Assembly: GCA_002347365.1 (NCBI GenBank)
Contig: DDWT01000014.1
Location: 10,832 to 74,831, forward strand
Reading direction: 5' to 3'
DNA: 64,000 nt
From: Actinobacteria bacterium UBA2279
Lineage (GTDB): Bacteria; Actinomycetota; Coriobacteriia; Anaerosomatales; Anaerosomataceae
Numbering within the stretch: the stretch's first letter is position 1; each line of letters opens with the position of its first letter. The notes beneath the pieces were generated by a model. That model saw nothing but the letters and a program-made list of their open reading frames with translations, had not been told where the DNA came from and made no database searches. Positions 42,506-50,781 of this stretch are shown here, piece after piece. The position numbers and the translations under genes were made by a program.

Positions 42506-43338
42506 GGCTGGAAGCCAGGAATGTCGGCGCCGTTCTTGATGACGCCGTCGCCATGTATCGCGCCAACTTCAAGTCGCTGTTCCGGGTCTCACTTCTGACG
42601 ATCTTTCCCGTTGCGCTCGCCAGCGGGGTCGCGGGCGATTTCTACTTCCGCGGGATCTTGGAGCAGGTCTCGGGTGTAGGCGATCCCATATTCTCGACCG
42701 GCGTTGCCGTCTCCTACCTGGTTCTGCTCGCTTCGAGCATGGTGATGACGCTTATCCGCTACTATCACGACTGCTGCGTGATCACCGCAGCGCCGCGGAT
42801 GCTTGCCGGCGAGCGACCGTCCTGGCGCGAGATCATGAAACATGGCCTGTCTCGCTTCGGCTGGTATCTGCTCGTTCAGTGGATCGTGTCGATGCTCGTC
42901 GGGCTCGGTGCTTTCACGCTCTACATCGGCTCCGCGTTCGCGGCGGTCTGGCTGAGCATGGTGGGCGTCGTCATCGTTGTTGAGGGCGGCGGTATCGACT
43001 ATGCGTTCCGTCGCTCGATCGCTTTGGTGAAAGGCAATGGCTGGCGTGTTCTCGGCTGGGCGATCATCGCTGCGATACTCATGTCGCTGTTCCGCTCGGC
43101 GGTGGCCTCACCCATCGCGGTCCGTCAGCTCGTCGTCTCCATGCAGAACCCCGAAGCGATCTTCCAGACCACCTCGCTCGGCTGGAAGTTCACGGAGGGC
43201 CTGATACTTGCGATCGCCACCACGCTGCCGGCGCCGTTCATGCCGCTCGCGGCTTTCAGCCTCTACCTCGACCTGCGCGTTCGCAACGAGGGGATCGACC
43301 TCGTGATGCGGGCCCAGGAGCTTTCGAAAGTCGCATGA
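42502..43338 (+). CDS. Membrane protein similar to glycerophosphodiesterase membrane-domain/DUF7847 proteins
   Basis: A 278-residue protein with about six membrane helices. It has the N-terminal ARNVGAVLDDAVAMYRANFKSLFRVS typical of this group, VIVVEGGGIDYAFRRSIALVKGNGWRVLG in the middle and PLAAFSLYLDLRVRNEG at the end. Such proteins often precede DUF4129 and MoxR-type genes in actinobacteria, as here. ATG at 42502 overlaps birA by four bases. The role is unknown. Confidence 0.78.
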   Translation: MRLEARNVGAVLDDAVAMYRANFKSLFRVSLLTIFPVALASGVAGDFYFRGILEQVSGVGDPIFSTGVAVSYLVLLASSMVMTLIRYYHDCCVITAAPRMLAGERPSWREIMKHGLSRFGWYLLVQWIVSMLVGLGAFTLYIGSAFAAVWLSMVGVVIVVEGGGIDYAFRRSIALVKGNGWRVLGWAIIAAILMSLFRSAVASPIAVRQLVVSMQNPEAIFQTTSLGWKFTEGLILAIATTLPAPFMPLAAFSLYLDLRVRNEGIDLVMRAQELSKVA

Positions 43339-44369
43339 GACGCGCCCTGACACGCAGGGCTGCAACCGCGCTGACAGCGGCGATCGTCGTCGCACTCGCG
43401 CTGGGGGCGTTGCCCGCACGGGCCGCTTCGAGTATCGAGGACTACGCATCACGACTTCAGGCGGCGGCCGACGCCGTCAGCACAGCCATGCCCGAAGTGG
43501 GGGACGCGTCGGGCGCCGAGGAACTTGCCGCGCACGTCAGGTCACTGCTCCCCGAGGGCGAGGAGGTGATCGCCGGAGAACGGACGATCACCCTCGATGA
43601 CTCGACGCTTGCCAGGATACTCGCCGAGCTGGAGGGCGCGTCGAGTGCATCGGCCCGACGCGATGCTGCCGAGAAGATCGCGTCGCATGTCGCGTCGCTC
43701 GCGGCGGCGGTCGGGGTGCCATCCGGCGAAGTCACGCCATCCGATGCGGCCGCGCTCTCCCGGATCATCGAGGAAGAGCGCGTGGGGGACACCGGCATGC
43801 CCTCGTGGCTGAGCGAGCTGGAGCAGCGAATCCGCGACTGGCTCGCGGATCTTCTCCCTAAACTCCTGCCCGACGTGCCGGAGCCTGTCTACAAGTGGAT
43901 CCTCCCCACCATGAGCGCACTGGCGGTGCTCCTGGCGGTCTTCCTGGTGTGGCGCCTGTGGCGCAAAGGCGTGATCGCGCGCCACCACGTCGAAGCACTC
44001 GAAGACGGCGTTGCGGGAAAGCCCGTGGTCGCGGTCGCCGAGGGGCTGCCCGATGATGTCCTGGCCTATGCGGACGCTGCGGCGTCCGAGAACCGGTACC
44101 GGGACGCGGTGCGCGCACTCTTCGGCGGTGCGGCCCGATCCCTGGGCGAGCACGGTGTGGTCTCGCGCACGCGGACGCGTACGACTGCCGAGCTGCTGCG
44201 CGACGTCGCCGGCTCCCGCGATGGACTGTCGTGCTCGCTGGCCGAGATCGCCGCCGTATTCGAACCCGCCTGGTACGGCCATCGCGACCCCGGCGGGACG
44301 GGTTTCGCTTCCGCGCGTGCGGCATACGTGAGCTTCTCGGCCATGCTCGAGGCAGGTGATGTCGCGTGA
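43335..44369 (+). CDS. DUF4129-domain membrane protein
   Basis: A 344-residue protein with a signal-like start (LTAAIVVALALGALPARAAS), an extracytoplasmic Ala/Glu/Ser-rich helical region, a membrane helix near 185-208 and a cytoplasmic DUF4129 domain near 235-335 (YADAAASENRYRDAVRAL, then TAELLRDVAG). DUF4129 proteins are partners of MoxR/DUF58 systems. ATG at 43335 overlaps the previous stop; the end overlaps the next gene by 4 bases. Confidence 0.8.
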   Translation: MRRALTRRAATALTAAIVVALALGALPARAASSIEDYASRLQAAADAVSTAMPEVGDASGAEELAAHVRSLLPEGEEVIAGERTITLDDSTLARILAELEGASSASARRDAAEKIASHVASLAAAVGVPSGEVTPSDAAALSRIIEEERVGDTGMPSWLSELEQRIRDWLADLLPKLLPDVPEPVYKWILPTMSALAVLLAVFLVWRLWRKGVIARHHVEALEDGVAGKPVVAVAEGLPDDVLAYADAAASENRYRDAVRALFGGAARSLGEHGVVSRTRTRTTAELLRDVAGSRDGLSCSLAEIAAVFEPAWYGHRDPGGTGFASARAAYVSFSAMLEAGDVA

Positions 44370-45484
44370 AGCGACGGATCCGACTGGACGCCAGAACCGT
44401 CACCTCGGTGCTGATCGCGGTCGTGTTGCTGGGCACGTACTGGTTTGCGATCGGCATGGCGCAACGCTTCTACGGCTTCCGTCAGGAGACGGCTTCAACA
44501 TTCTCGCAGTCCGACGTCGGTCTGAAGGTGCTGTTCCGCTATCTAGGTGAGCTCGGTTACGACGTGCGCGCGCTCACGGACTTCGATGAGCTGCCCGAGA
44601 CAGGCACGATCATCGTGGCAGCGGACACCGCGCTCGAGAAGGCGGTGGCCGATGACGAGGTGCGACGGCTTCGTGCGTGGATCGAAGGTGGCGGCCGTGT
44701 GGTGCTGGTGGGTTGGCAGGCGCGCGAAGCTATCGGTGTCTCTGCCCGCGAGGTGACACCGGTATCCGCCGCGGACGCGACGGTCACACCGGTCTTCCCG
44801 GCCAAAGAGGTGGCGGGAGTCGGGAAGATATCGGTCGGTCGTGAGCGGCTGTCGGCATCCGATCCGGCGTGGGTCACGGTAGCGGGGGAGCACGACGGTG
44901 CGGTCCTCATGTCGCGGGCGTTGGGCGCCGGAGAGATCGTCTGGCTCTCCGACATCAGGCCGCTCGCCAACGCCGGGATCGAGCACGCGGACAACGCTCG
45001 CTTCGCGGTCGCACTCACCACGCCGGCGGGGCCGGTGTACTTCGACGAGTACCATCACGGCTTCGCGTTCGGTGGGAGTCTGTGGCAACGGCTGCTGGCA
45101 GGCGGGCAAGCAGCGGTCATCATCGGTATGTTCGCGCTGTTCTTCCTGGTGCTGTCCCGGGCGCGGCGCATCGGCCCGGCGATCGTCGAGCCCGAGATAC
45201 CACCCGCGCGCACCGCGGCCTACATCGACTCTCTCGCCGGTCTGTACCGCAAGGCCGGCGCGCGGTCCGAGGCGCTGCAGGTCCTCGAGGGTGGCCTGAT
45301 GCGGGCGATCGCGAACCGGTACGGCACCACGACGCTCGGGCTCGCACGGCGCACCGACGTCGCCTCGGTAGTGGAACACTCGGCCGCCCTGCGTGCACGT
45401 GGCGGCATCACTGAATCGGAGTTCGTATCGGTCGCCGGACGGATCGTCCGGCTGAGACGGGAGGTCGAGGGAATCGATGGCTGA
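44366..45484 (+). CDS. DUF4350-domain membrane protein
   Basis: A 372-residue protein with one helix near residues 14-32, an exposed domain with a glutamine-amidotransferase-like fold (VLFRYLGELGYDVRALTDF, GTIIVAADTAL, WIEGGGRVVLVG, then YFDEYHHGF), a second helix near 247-264 and a cytoplasmic tail. DUF4350 proteins occur between DUF4129 and MoxR genes, as here. GTG at 44366 overlaps the DUF4129 gene; the stop overlaps moxR. Confidence 0.82.
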   Translation: MKRRIRLDARTVTSVLIAVVLLGTYWFAIGMAQRFYGFRQETASTFSQSDVGLKVLFRYLGELGYDVRALTDFDELPETGTIIVAADTALEKAVADDEVRRLRAWIEGGGRVVLVGWQAREAIGVSAREVTPVSAADATVTPVFPAKEVAGVGKISVGRERLSASDPAWVTVAGEHDGAVLMSRALGAGEIVWLSDIRPLANAGIEHADNARFAVALTTPAGPVYFDEYHHGFAFGGSLWQRLLAGGQAAVIIGMFALFFLVLSRARRIGPAIVEPEIPPARTAAYIDSLAGLYRKAGARSEALQVLEGGLMRAIANRYGTTTLGLARRTDVASVVEHSAALRARGGITESEFVSVAGRIVRLRREVEGIDG

Positions 45485-46436
45485 CACACGTGACGTGAAG
45501 CGGCTCGCCGAAGCGGTCCGCGCGGAGGTGGGCAAGGCGGTCGTCGGTCAGGATGCAACGGTCGACGCGCTGCTCATCGGTCTGCTGACCGGCGGGCACA
45601 TCCTGCTCGAGGGCGTTCCGGGTACCGCCAAGACGCTGCTGGCCAGGGCGCTTGCGTACTCTTTGGATGCGACGTTCAAACGCATCCAGTTCTCTCCCGA
45701 CCTGATGCCTGCCGATGTCGTGGGCACCAACATATTCGACCTCGAGCGGCAGGAGTTCCGTCTCCGGCAGGGACCTGTGTTCGCGAATCTGGTGCTTGCC
45801 GATGAGATCAACCGCACGCCTCCCAAGACACAGTCGGCTCTGCTCGAGGCGATGCAGGAGCGTCAGGTGACGATCGACGGCACGGGATATGCGCTCCCGG
45901 CGCCGTTCCTGGTGGTCGCCACGCAGAACCCGGTGGAGTACGAGGGCACCTACCCGCTGCCCGAGGCGCAACTCGACCGTTTCCAGCAGAAGGTGGTCGT
46001 CGACTACCCTGCCGAGGCCGAGGAGGCCGAGATCTTGCGACGCCATGTCGGCGGCATGGAGATGACGGACCTCGGCGTTCTGGGGGTCGCGAAAGTCGCC
46101 ACAACGGCCGAGATCATGGGCGCCCGTGCCGCGCTCGACGCGGTGGTCGTCGACGAGGCGGTCGTGCAGTACGTCACCACCATCGCGCGTGCGACACGCG
46201 AGCACCCCGCCGTCACGCTGGGGGCGAGTCCGCGCGCCGCTGTCGCGATCCTTGTCGCGGCCAAAGGCCATGCGCTGCTCGACGGTCGCGACTACGTGAC
46301 ACCGGACGATGTGAAGGCCATGGCCACTGCTTGCCTGCGTCACCGCATCATGCTCCGTCCCGAGGTGGAGATCGAGGGCACCGGCACCGACGTGGTCGTT
46401 GCCGACGTCCTGGCGGGAGTGCCGGTTCCGCGATGA
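45477..46436 (+). CDS. MoxR-family AAA+ ATPase
   Basis: A 319-residue chaperone-type ATPase: Walker A GVPGTAKT near residues 44-51, ISFSPD-like QFSPDLMPADVVG, Walker B VLADEINRTPPKTQSALLEAMQERQVT, and the sensor region ATQNPVEYEGTYPLPEAQLDRF. MoxR proteins act with DUF58 and von Willebrand proteins, for example in metal cofactor insertion or cell-envelope stress. It overlaps both neighbours. Confidence 0.93.
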   Translation: MADTRDVKRLAEAVRAEVGKAVVGQDATVDALLIGLLTGGHILLEGVPGTAKTLLARALAYSLDATFKRIQFSPDLMPADVVGTNIFDLERQEFRLRQGPVFANLVLADEINRTPPKTQSALLEAMQERQVTIDGTGYALPAPFLVVATQNPVEYEGTYPLPEAQLDRFQQKVVVDYPAEAEEAEILRRHVGGMEMTDLGVLGVAKVATTAEIMGARAALDAVVVDEAVVQYVTTIARATREHPAVTLGASPRAAVAILVAAKGHALLDGRDYVTPDDVKAMATACLRHRIMLRPEVEIEGTGTDVVVADVLAGVPVPR

Positions 46437-47776
46437 GGACCCGGCTCCATAGACTGCTTGGATTGTTGCCGCACGTGACGCCACGCGCGACTGCGATGAT
46501 CGCCGTTCCCGTGTTGCTGGTCCCGCTGCTGCCGGGCTGGTGGGCGTGGGGCGCCGCCGCTGTGTGGCTCGGCGGCTGGACGGCGCTGCTGGCGAGCGAG
46601 TACCGCGCGGCTCCGGGTCCGGACTCTTTGGAGTTCGCACGCGAGCTGCCGGCCAAGTCGTCGATCGGCGTCCCCAATCCCGTGCGGCTGACCGTGACCA
46701 ACCGCAGCGCCCGCGGCGCTGTCCTGTTCGGCCGGGAAACACCGCCGGCAGGCTTCGAGGGCGAGCGGCGCTTCGGCGCTGTCGCCGTTCCTCCACACGA
46801 CGAGTCGGTCGTCACCCTGCACTTCACACCGGTGCATCGCGGGGCGTATCGCTTCGGCGATCCCGGTATCCGCTCGATGGGGCCGCTCGGCCTCGCCGGC
46901 CGGCAGTTCGTGGTGCCGTTGGCCGAGGAGTGCCGCGTGTACCCCGACATTCTCGCGGTGCAGCGATACGCGCTGCTTGCGCGCAAAGGAACCTTGTACG
47001 AACTCGGCATTCGCGCTACGCGCTACACCGGCGCGGGCACCGAGTTCGAGTCGCTGCGCGACTACCAGCACGGCGACGACTACCGCGACATCGACTGGAA
47101 GGCCACAGCCCGGCGCGCCCATCCCGTCGTGCGCCGATTCGAGGTCGAGCGCAGCCAGACGATCATCCTCGCGGTCGATGCCGGACGGCTGATGCAGCCG
47201 GTCATCGGCGGGCTGTCCAAACTCGATCGGGCGGTGAATGCGGCCCTGCTGCTGGCGTATCTTGCCACGCAGGGCGGCGATCTGGTCGGGCTGCTCGTGT
47301 TCGGACGTGACGTGCACACATTCCTGCCACCGAAGAAGGGACACCGTCAGTTCCTTGCGGTGCTTGAAGCGCTTTACTCGGTCGAGGGCAAGACCGAGGA
47401 GTCCGACTACGCCAGGGCGCTCACGTTCCTCTCGACCCGGTTGTCGCGCCGATCGCTCGTGGTGCTCTTCACGGACGTGGTCGGCCAGGAGCCTTCGCGT
47501 CGCCTGATCGGCGTGCTGAAAGGCCTCATGCCTCGCCATCTGCCACTGCTGATCACCCAGCGCAACCGCGACATCGAGCGCAGGGCAAGGGGTGAGGTGG
47601 GCACCGAAACGGATGCGTTCGGGGTGGCGGTTGCCGAGGACGTGCTGCGCGACAAAGCGGAAGCGCTGAGCGTGCTTGCATCGCGCGGTGCGCTGATCCT
47701 GGATGTCGACCCGGACGAGCTGTCGGTGGCCGCGGTCAATCGGTATCTGGAGGTCAAAGCACGAGGAAGGCTTTAG
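46433..47776 (+). CDS. DUF58-domain protein
   Basis: A 447-residue protein with two N-terminal membrane helices, an immunoglobulin-like region and the DUF58 signature FESLRDYQHGDDYRDIDWKATAR. A von Willebrand-like tail follows (TIILAVDAGRLMQP, LLVFGRDVHTFLPP, SLVVLFTDVV). DUF58 proteins pair with MoxR ATPases. ATG at 46433 overlaps the moxR stop (ATGA); the upstream in-frame start is inside moxR. It is convergent with the spoIIM-like gene with only 26 bases between. Confidence 0.9.
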   Translation: MRTRLHRLLGLLPHVTPRATAMIAVPVLLVPLLPGWWAWGAAAVWLGGWTALLASEYRAAPGPDSLEFARELPAKSSIGVPNPVRLTVTNRSARGAVLFGRETPPAGFEGERRFGAVAVPPHDESVVTLHFTPVHRGAYRFGDPGIRSMGPLGLAGRQFVVPLAEECRVYPDILAVQRYALLARKGTLYELGIRATRYTGAGTEFESLRDYQHGDDYRDIDWKATARRAHPVVRRFEVERSQTIILAVDAGRLMQPVIGGLSKLDRAVNAALLLAYLATQGGDLVGLLVFGRDVHTFLPPKKGHRQFLAVLEALYSVEGKTEESDYARALTFLSTRLSRRSLVVLFTDVVGQEPSRRLIGVLKGLMPRHLPLLITQRNRDIERRARGEVGTETDAFGVAVAEDVLRDKAEALSVLASRGALILDVDPDELSVAAVNRYLEVKARGRL

Positions 47777-47802
47777 GGCAGGGGATCTGATGGCCCCGCA
47801 GC

Positions 47803-48786
47803 CTACTCCCGCTTCTTGCGCTTGTCGGCGCCCCGGCCCGGCAGCAGCACGTACGCTGCAAGCAACAGTCCCATCGCAGCGCCGAACGCCACCTTCGCCA
47901 GCGGGTCGATACCCAGGGGCGTCACGAAGCCCTCGATGAGACCGGCGATCACCAGCAGCGGTATCGCGCCCAGCACGAGCCGCACCGCGTCACCCGATAC
48001 CCCGCGGAGCGCCTGCCCGCGCGTCCTGTCGCCGGGGAAGACGAGTGCGCCGGCAAGCATCAGCCCCGAGGCGCCGGCGAGCACGATCGCGGGCAGCTCC
48101 AGGGCACCGTGGGGCACGATGAACGCCCAGAATTCGAGCGCAGATCCCGCCTGTCCGAAGGCACCCGCGAGCACACCCAGCAACGCGCCGTTCATGATGA
48201 GCGCGTACACCGTGAGCAGCCCGAACGTCATGCCGCCCGCGAACGCCTGCAATGAGACCTGGATGTTGTTCGTGGTGATGAGTGCCGAGAAAGCGGGGGC
48301 CTGCAACAGCACTTCACCGAGGGAGCCGCCCTGCGGTGCGGTGGGGTCCGCAAGCGCATCCCGGAAGGTTTGCGGGACGATGACGCGTGCAAGCGGGTAG
48401 TTCACGTAGGTGAGCAGATAACCCAGCGCTACAGCTCCGAAGAGCAGCAACGCTGCCATGCCGATCGGTCTGGCATACCGCCGGATGAGCCGGGGATATC
48501 CGGTCGTCAGGAAGCGCCACAGTGCCGACATGCGTCGAGGCGTGCTGCCGTAGAGCTCACCGTGCGCCGAGGCGATCAATCGGTTCAGGTAGACGGTCGT
48601 CTCGCTGCCCGAGTAGTGCGTTTGTGCGTACGCAAGATCCGCCGCTGTCCGACGATAGTCCTCGTGCATGGCCTTCACCTCGGGAGCCGAGAGCGAGGAG
48701 ATGCCCTTCTTGCGCGCGCGTGCGACGACCGCTGCGAGGCGTTCCCAGATCTCGCGGGACCCGCTCACGAACTCTCGTTCTTGCAC
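47803..48786 (-). CDS. SpoIIM-like (stage II sporulation protein M family) membrane protein
   Basis: A 327-residue protein with a cytoplasmic helical N-terminal region (about 100 residues) and about six membrane helices, including ITTNNIQVSLQAFAGGMTFGLLTVYALIMNG and FWAFIVPHGALELPAIVLAGASG, which mark the SpoIIM family. In actinobacteria this family occurs with RDD, MoxR and DUF58 genes, as here, and does not by itself show sporulation. GTG at 48786 lies 5 bases after AGGGAG and is preferred to GTG 48792, which has no room for a binding site. It is divergent from the RDD gene. Confidence 0.85.
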   Translation of the reverse strand: MQEREFVSGSREIWERLAAVVARARKKGISSLSAPEVKAMHEDYRRTAADLAYAQTHYSGSETTVYLNRLIASAHGELYGSTPRRMSALWRFLTTGYPRLIRRYARPIGMAALLLFGAVALGYLLTYVNYPLARVIVPQTFRDALADPTAPQGGSLGEVLLQAPAFSALITTNNIQVSLQAFAGGMTFGLLTVYALIMNGALLGVLAGAFGQAGSALEFWAFIVPHGALELPAIVLAGASGLMLAGALVFPGDRTRGQALRGVSGDAVRLVLGAIPLLVIAGLIEGFVTPLGIDPLAKVAFGAAMGLLLAAYVLLPGRGADKRKKRE

Positions 48787-48817
48787 GCCCACTCCCTAGT
48801 CCGCTCGGCCAGACCCT

Positions 48818-48827
48818 ATGCTAGCAT
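48818..48827. promoter_or_regulatory. Palindromic bidirectional extended -10 between spoIIM-like and RDD genes
   Basis: ATGCTAGCAT is a perfect 10-base palindrome that reads TGCTAGCAT (extended -10) on both strands. Transcripts would start near 48834 towards the RDD gene (start 48863) and near 48811 towards the spoIIM-like gene (start 48786). No strong -35 is seen on either side. Confidence 0.45.
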
Positions 48828-48862
48828 CGGAAGCGCGGTACGCCGAGACGAGGATGGAGTCA

Positions 48863-49600
48863 ATGACGACGGAAAACCCGTATCGCGACCGGCTGTCAGT
48901 CGAGACGCCCGAGTCGGTCGCGTTCGCCTACGATCTTGCGGGTATCGCCTCGCGGGCCGCCGCACTGTTCATCGATACCGTTCTGGTATCCGTGCTCTTG
49001 CTTGCCGAGCTGCTCGCGGTCACGCTCATCTACTCCGTGTTCGGCGATGCGCTGCCCGACTCGGCGTTCATCTGGGTCTATGCCGGCGTTCTGATCGTGG
49101 CGTTCATCACGGCGTGGGCGTACTTCGTTCTGCTGGAGGTTCTGCGCAACGGGCGCACAGTCGGCAAGCGGGCCCTCGGCATCAGAGTCGTACGAGATGA
49201 CGGAGGACGGGTCGGCGTCATGGACTCGATCATCCGCAACGTCGTGCGGCTCGTGGACATGCTGCCCGGCTACTACGGCGTCGGCCTGGTCGCGGTGCTC
49301 TTCTCGGCCCAGAACAAGCGGCTGGGCGACATGGCTGCTGGTACGGTCGTTGTGCGAGACACGGGCGAACTCACGCTGTCGGAGGCGGGTCTGGCCTCCA
49401 ATGCCCGAGAGGCGCTAGCCCGGCAGTTCTTTGCCCGCAGGGCCTCCCTGTCGCCGGAAGCGCGCTACCAGGTGGCGGTCGAGGTCCTTCGTGCGTGGGG
49501 CGAGGAGTCCGGCTCGTGGGACGAGCCCACCGTTGCCGGACGCATCGCCGATCTCGCCGGTTTGCGAAGCGAAGTTGACGCCTCAACGGGCACCCTCTAG
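48863..49600 (+). CDS. RDD-family membrane protein
   Basis: A 245-residue protein with an RDD domain: GIASRAAALFIDTVLV, a second helix region, GRTVGKRALGIRVVRDDGGRVG and FSAQNKRLGDMAAGTVVVRD. A cytoplasmic helical tail of about 75 residues follows. RDD proteins are membrane proteins of unclear role, sometimes ion transport. ATG at 48863 lies 8 bases after AGGA; ATG at 48854 is a possible alternative. Confidence 0.87.
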   Translation: MTTENPYRDRLSVETPESVAFAYDLAGIASRAAALFIDTVLVSVLLLAELLAVTLIYSVFGDALPDSAFIWVYAGVLIVAFITAWAYFVLLEVLRNGRTVGKRALGIRVVRDDGGRVGVMDSIIRNVVRLVDMLPGYYGVGLVAVLFSAQNKRLGDMAAGTVVVRDTGELTLSEAGLASNAREALARQFFARRASLSPEARYQVAVEVLRAWGEESGSWDEPTVAGRIADLAGLRSEVDASTGTL

Positions 49601-49651
49601 GGTGGACGAACGCCCATGCGGCGTTCGGAAACCGATCGGAAGAAGGTCAAC

Positions 49652-50089
49652 ATGCCCGCAGCAAACGGCGACACCGTCGCTGTCCACTACACCGGAACGC
49701 TGGACGACGGATCGCAGTTCGATTCAAGCGACGGGCGCGAGCCCTTGTCGTTCACGCTCGGTGCCGGCGAGGTCATTCCCGGCTTCGAGACCGCCGTGCT
49801 CGGCCTTGAGCCCGGCGACTCCACCACCATCGTCATCGCACCTGACGACGCCTACGGTCCGCGTCACGACGAGGCCGTCCAGGAGGTCGCCATGGAGCTC
49901 TTCGGCGACAACGTCCCGCCGCTCGGCGTCATCATCACGCTCATTGCACCGGACGGTTCGAAGATGCCGGCGACCGTGGCCGCATTCGCCGAGGACGGGA
50001 CCACCGCGACCCTCGACTTCAACCATCCGTTGGCCGGCGAGACGCTGCACTTCGATATCGAGCTCGTGGAGATAACCGAAGCCCAGTAG
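49652..50089 (+). CDS. FKBP-type peptidyl-prolyl isomerase, SlyD-like
   Basis: A 145-residue isomerase/chaperone: VAVHYTGTLDDGSQFDSSDGREPLSFTLGAGEVIPGFE is the FKBP core (read in segments), then ALGLEPGDS-like GLEPGDSTTIVIAPDDAYG and the inserted chaperone flap (EVAMELFGDNVPPLG), and NHPLAGETLHFDIELVEI. SlyD of E. coli has a His-rich nickel tail; this one lacks it. ATG at 49652 follows GAAGAAGG and gives the usual short N-terminus. Confidence 0.92.
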   Translation: MPAANGDTVAVHYTGTLDDGSQFDSSDGREPLSFTLGAGEVIPGFETAVLGLEPGDSTTIVIAPDDAYGPRHDEAVQEVAMELFGDNVPPLGVIITLIAPDGSKMPATVAAFAEDGTTATLDFNHPLAGETLHFDIELVEITEAQ

Positions 50090-50100
50090 TCGTCAGGTCA

Positions 50101-50155
50101 TTGACGCTGTCGCATGCGAAACCTAAAGTAAAGTCTCTGTAATCAGAGGTTTACT
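50101..50155 (+). promoter_or_regulatory. bioY promoter with overlapping dyad, likely BirA operator
   Basis: TTGACG (50101-50106) and TAAAGT (50124-50129) lie 17 bases apart and fit a sigma70-type promoter. Overlapping the -10 is an inverted repeat: AGTAAA (50127-50132) with TTTACT (50150-50155), and inside it CTCTG (50135-50139) with CAGAG (50144-50148). The site is just upstream of bioY. The BirA encoded at 41540 has a DNA-binding domain and is the obvious candidate regulator; the arm spacing is near that of known BirA boxes although the letters differ. Confidence 0.55.
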
Positions 50156-50170
50156 AGCGGAGAGTCACGC

Positions 50171-50716
50171 ATGCTCCACGTCGTTCGATCCAGAACACAC
50201 ACGTTGGTCGTATCGGCGCTATTCGCTGCTCTCATCGCAGCATCAGCGTTGATAGCCATACCCGTCGGCGAGGTGCCGTTCACCCTGCAGACGCTGCTCG
50301 TCGCGTTGGCCGCGCTCATCTTGCCGCCGGCTGCCGCAGCGGGCGCCGTCGGTACCTACATTCTCGCAGGTGCTGTGGGATTGCCGGTGTTCGCAGGCGG
50401 CAAAGCGGGGCTTGTGGTGCTTGCGGGGCCCACCGGGGGCTTCCTTCTCGGCTTCGCAGGCGGCGCGTGGCTCGGCTCGCTTCTGCGCACCGTTCTGGCC
50501 GACCACGTCCGGCCGATGGCTGCCGATATCGTCGCCGTCATCACAGTCGTGGTGATCACCTACCTCGCCGGATGGGCCCAACTCGCGTTCGTCACCGGGA
50601 TGGACGCGCGCGCGGCTCTTGTTGCGGGCGTCTTGCCGTTCCTGCTCGTCGATGCGCTGAAGGGCGCGGGGGCCGTTGTGGTGGCCGGAACGCTCCGGAG
50701 GGCACGACTCGTCTGA
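50171..50716 (+). CDS. bioY: Biotin transporter BioY (ECF S component)
   Basis: A 181-residue membrane protein that binds biotin as the S component of an energy-coupling-factor transporter. It has about six helices. The family pattern VGEVPFTLQTLLVALAALILPP, GAVGLPVFAGGKAGLVVLAGPTGGFLLGF is plain (seen in adjoining pieces). No EcfA/EcfT genes are nearby, so it either uses a shared ECF module elsewhere or works alone. The ATG follows GGAGAG. Probable control by BirA through the upstream dyad. Confidence 0.93.
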   Translation: MLHVVRSRTHTLVVSALFAALIAASALIAIPVGEVPFTLQTLLVALAALILPPAAAAGAVGTYILAGAVGLPVFAGGKAGLVVLAGPTGGFLLGFAGGAWLGSLLRTVLADHVRPMAADIVAVITVVVITYLAGWAQLAFVTGMDARAALVAGVLPFLLVDALKGAGAVVVAGTLRRARLV

Positions 50717-50781
50717 GTCCGGCTGTCGCGTGTCAGTCACTCCCTATAAGATGGGGGCAGACATCACGACAGGGAGGGTCG

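Noticed and set aside
45408..46796. 462-residue minus-strand ORF
   Set aside because: Antisense to the MoxR and DUF58 genes, which have full motifs; it has no recognisable domain and is a shadow of high-GC codon bias.
47803..48786. SpoIIM-like gene as evidence of sporulation
   Set aside because: The family is widespread in non-sporulating actinobacteria with MoxR/RDD genes; no other sporulation gene is in the window.
50120..50160. Biotin or other riboswitch upstream of bioY
   Set aside because: The region is too short (about 40 bases) and the dyad overlaps a promoter, which fits a DNA operator better.
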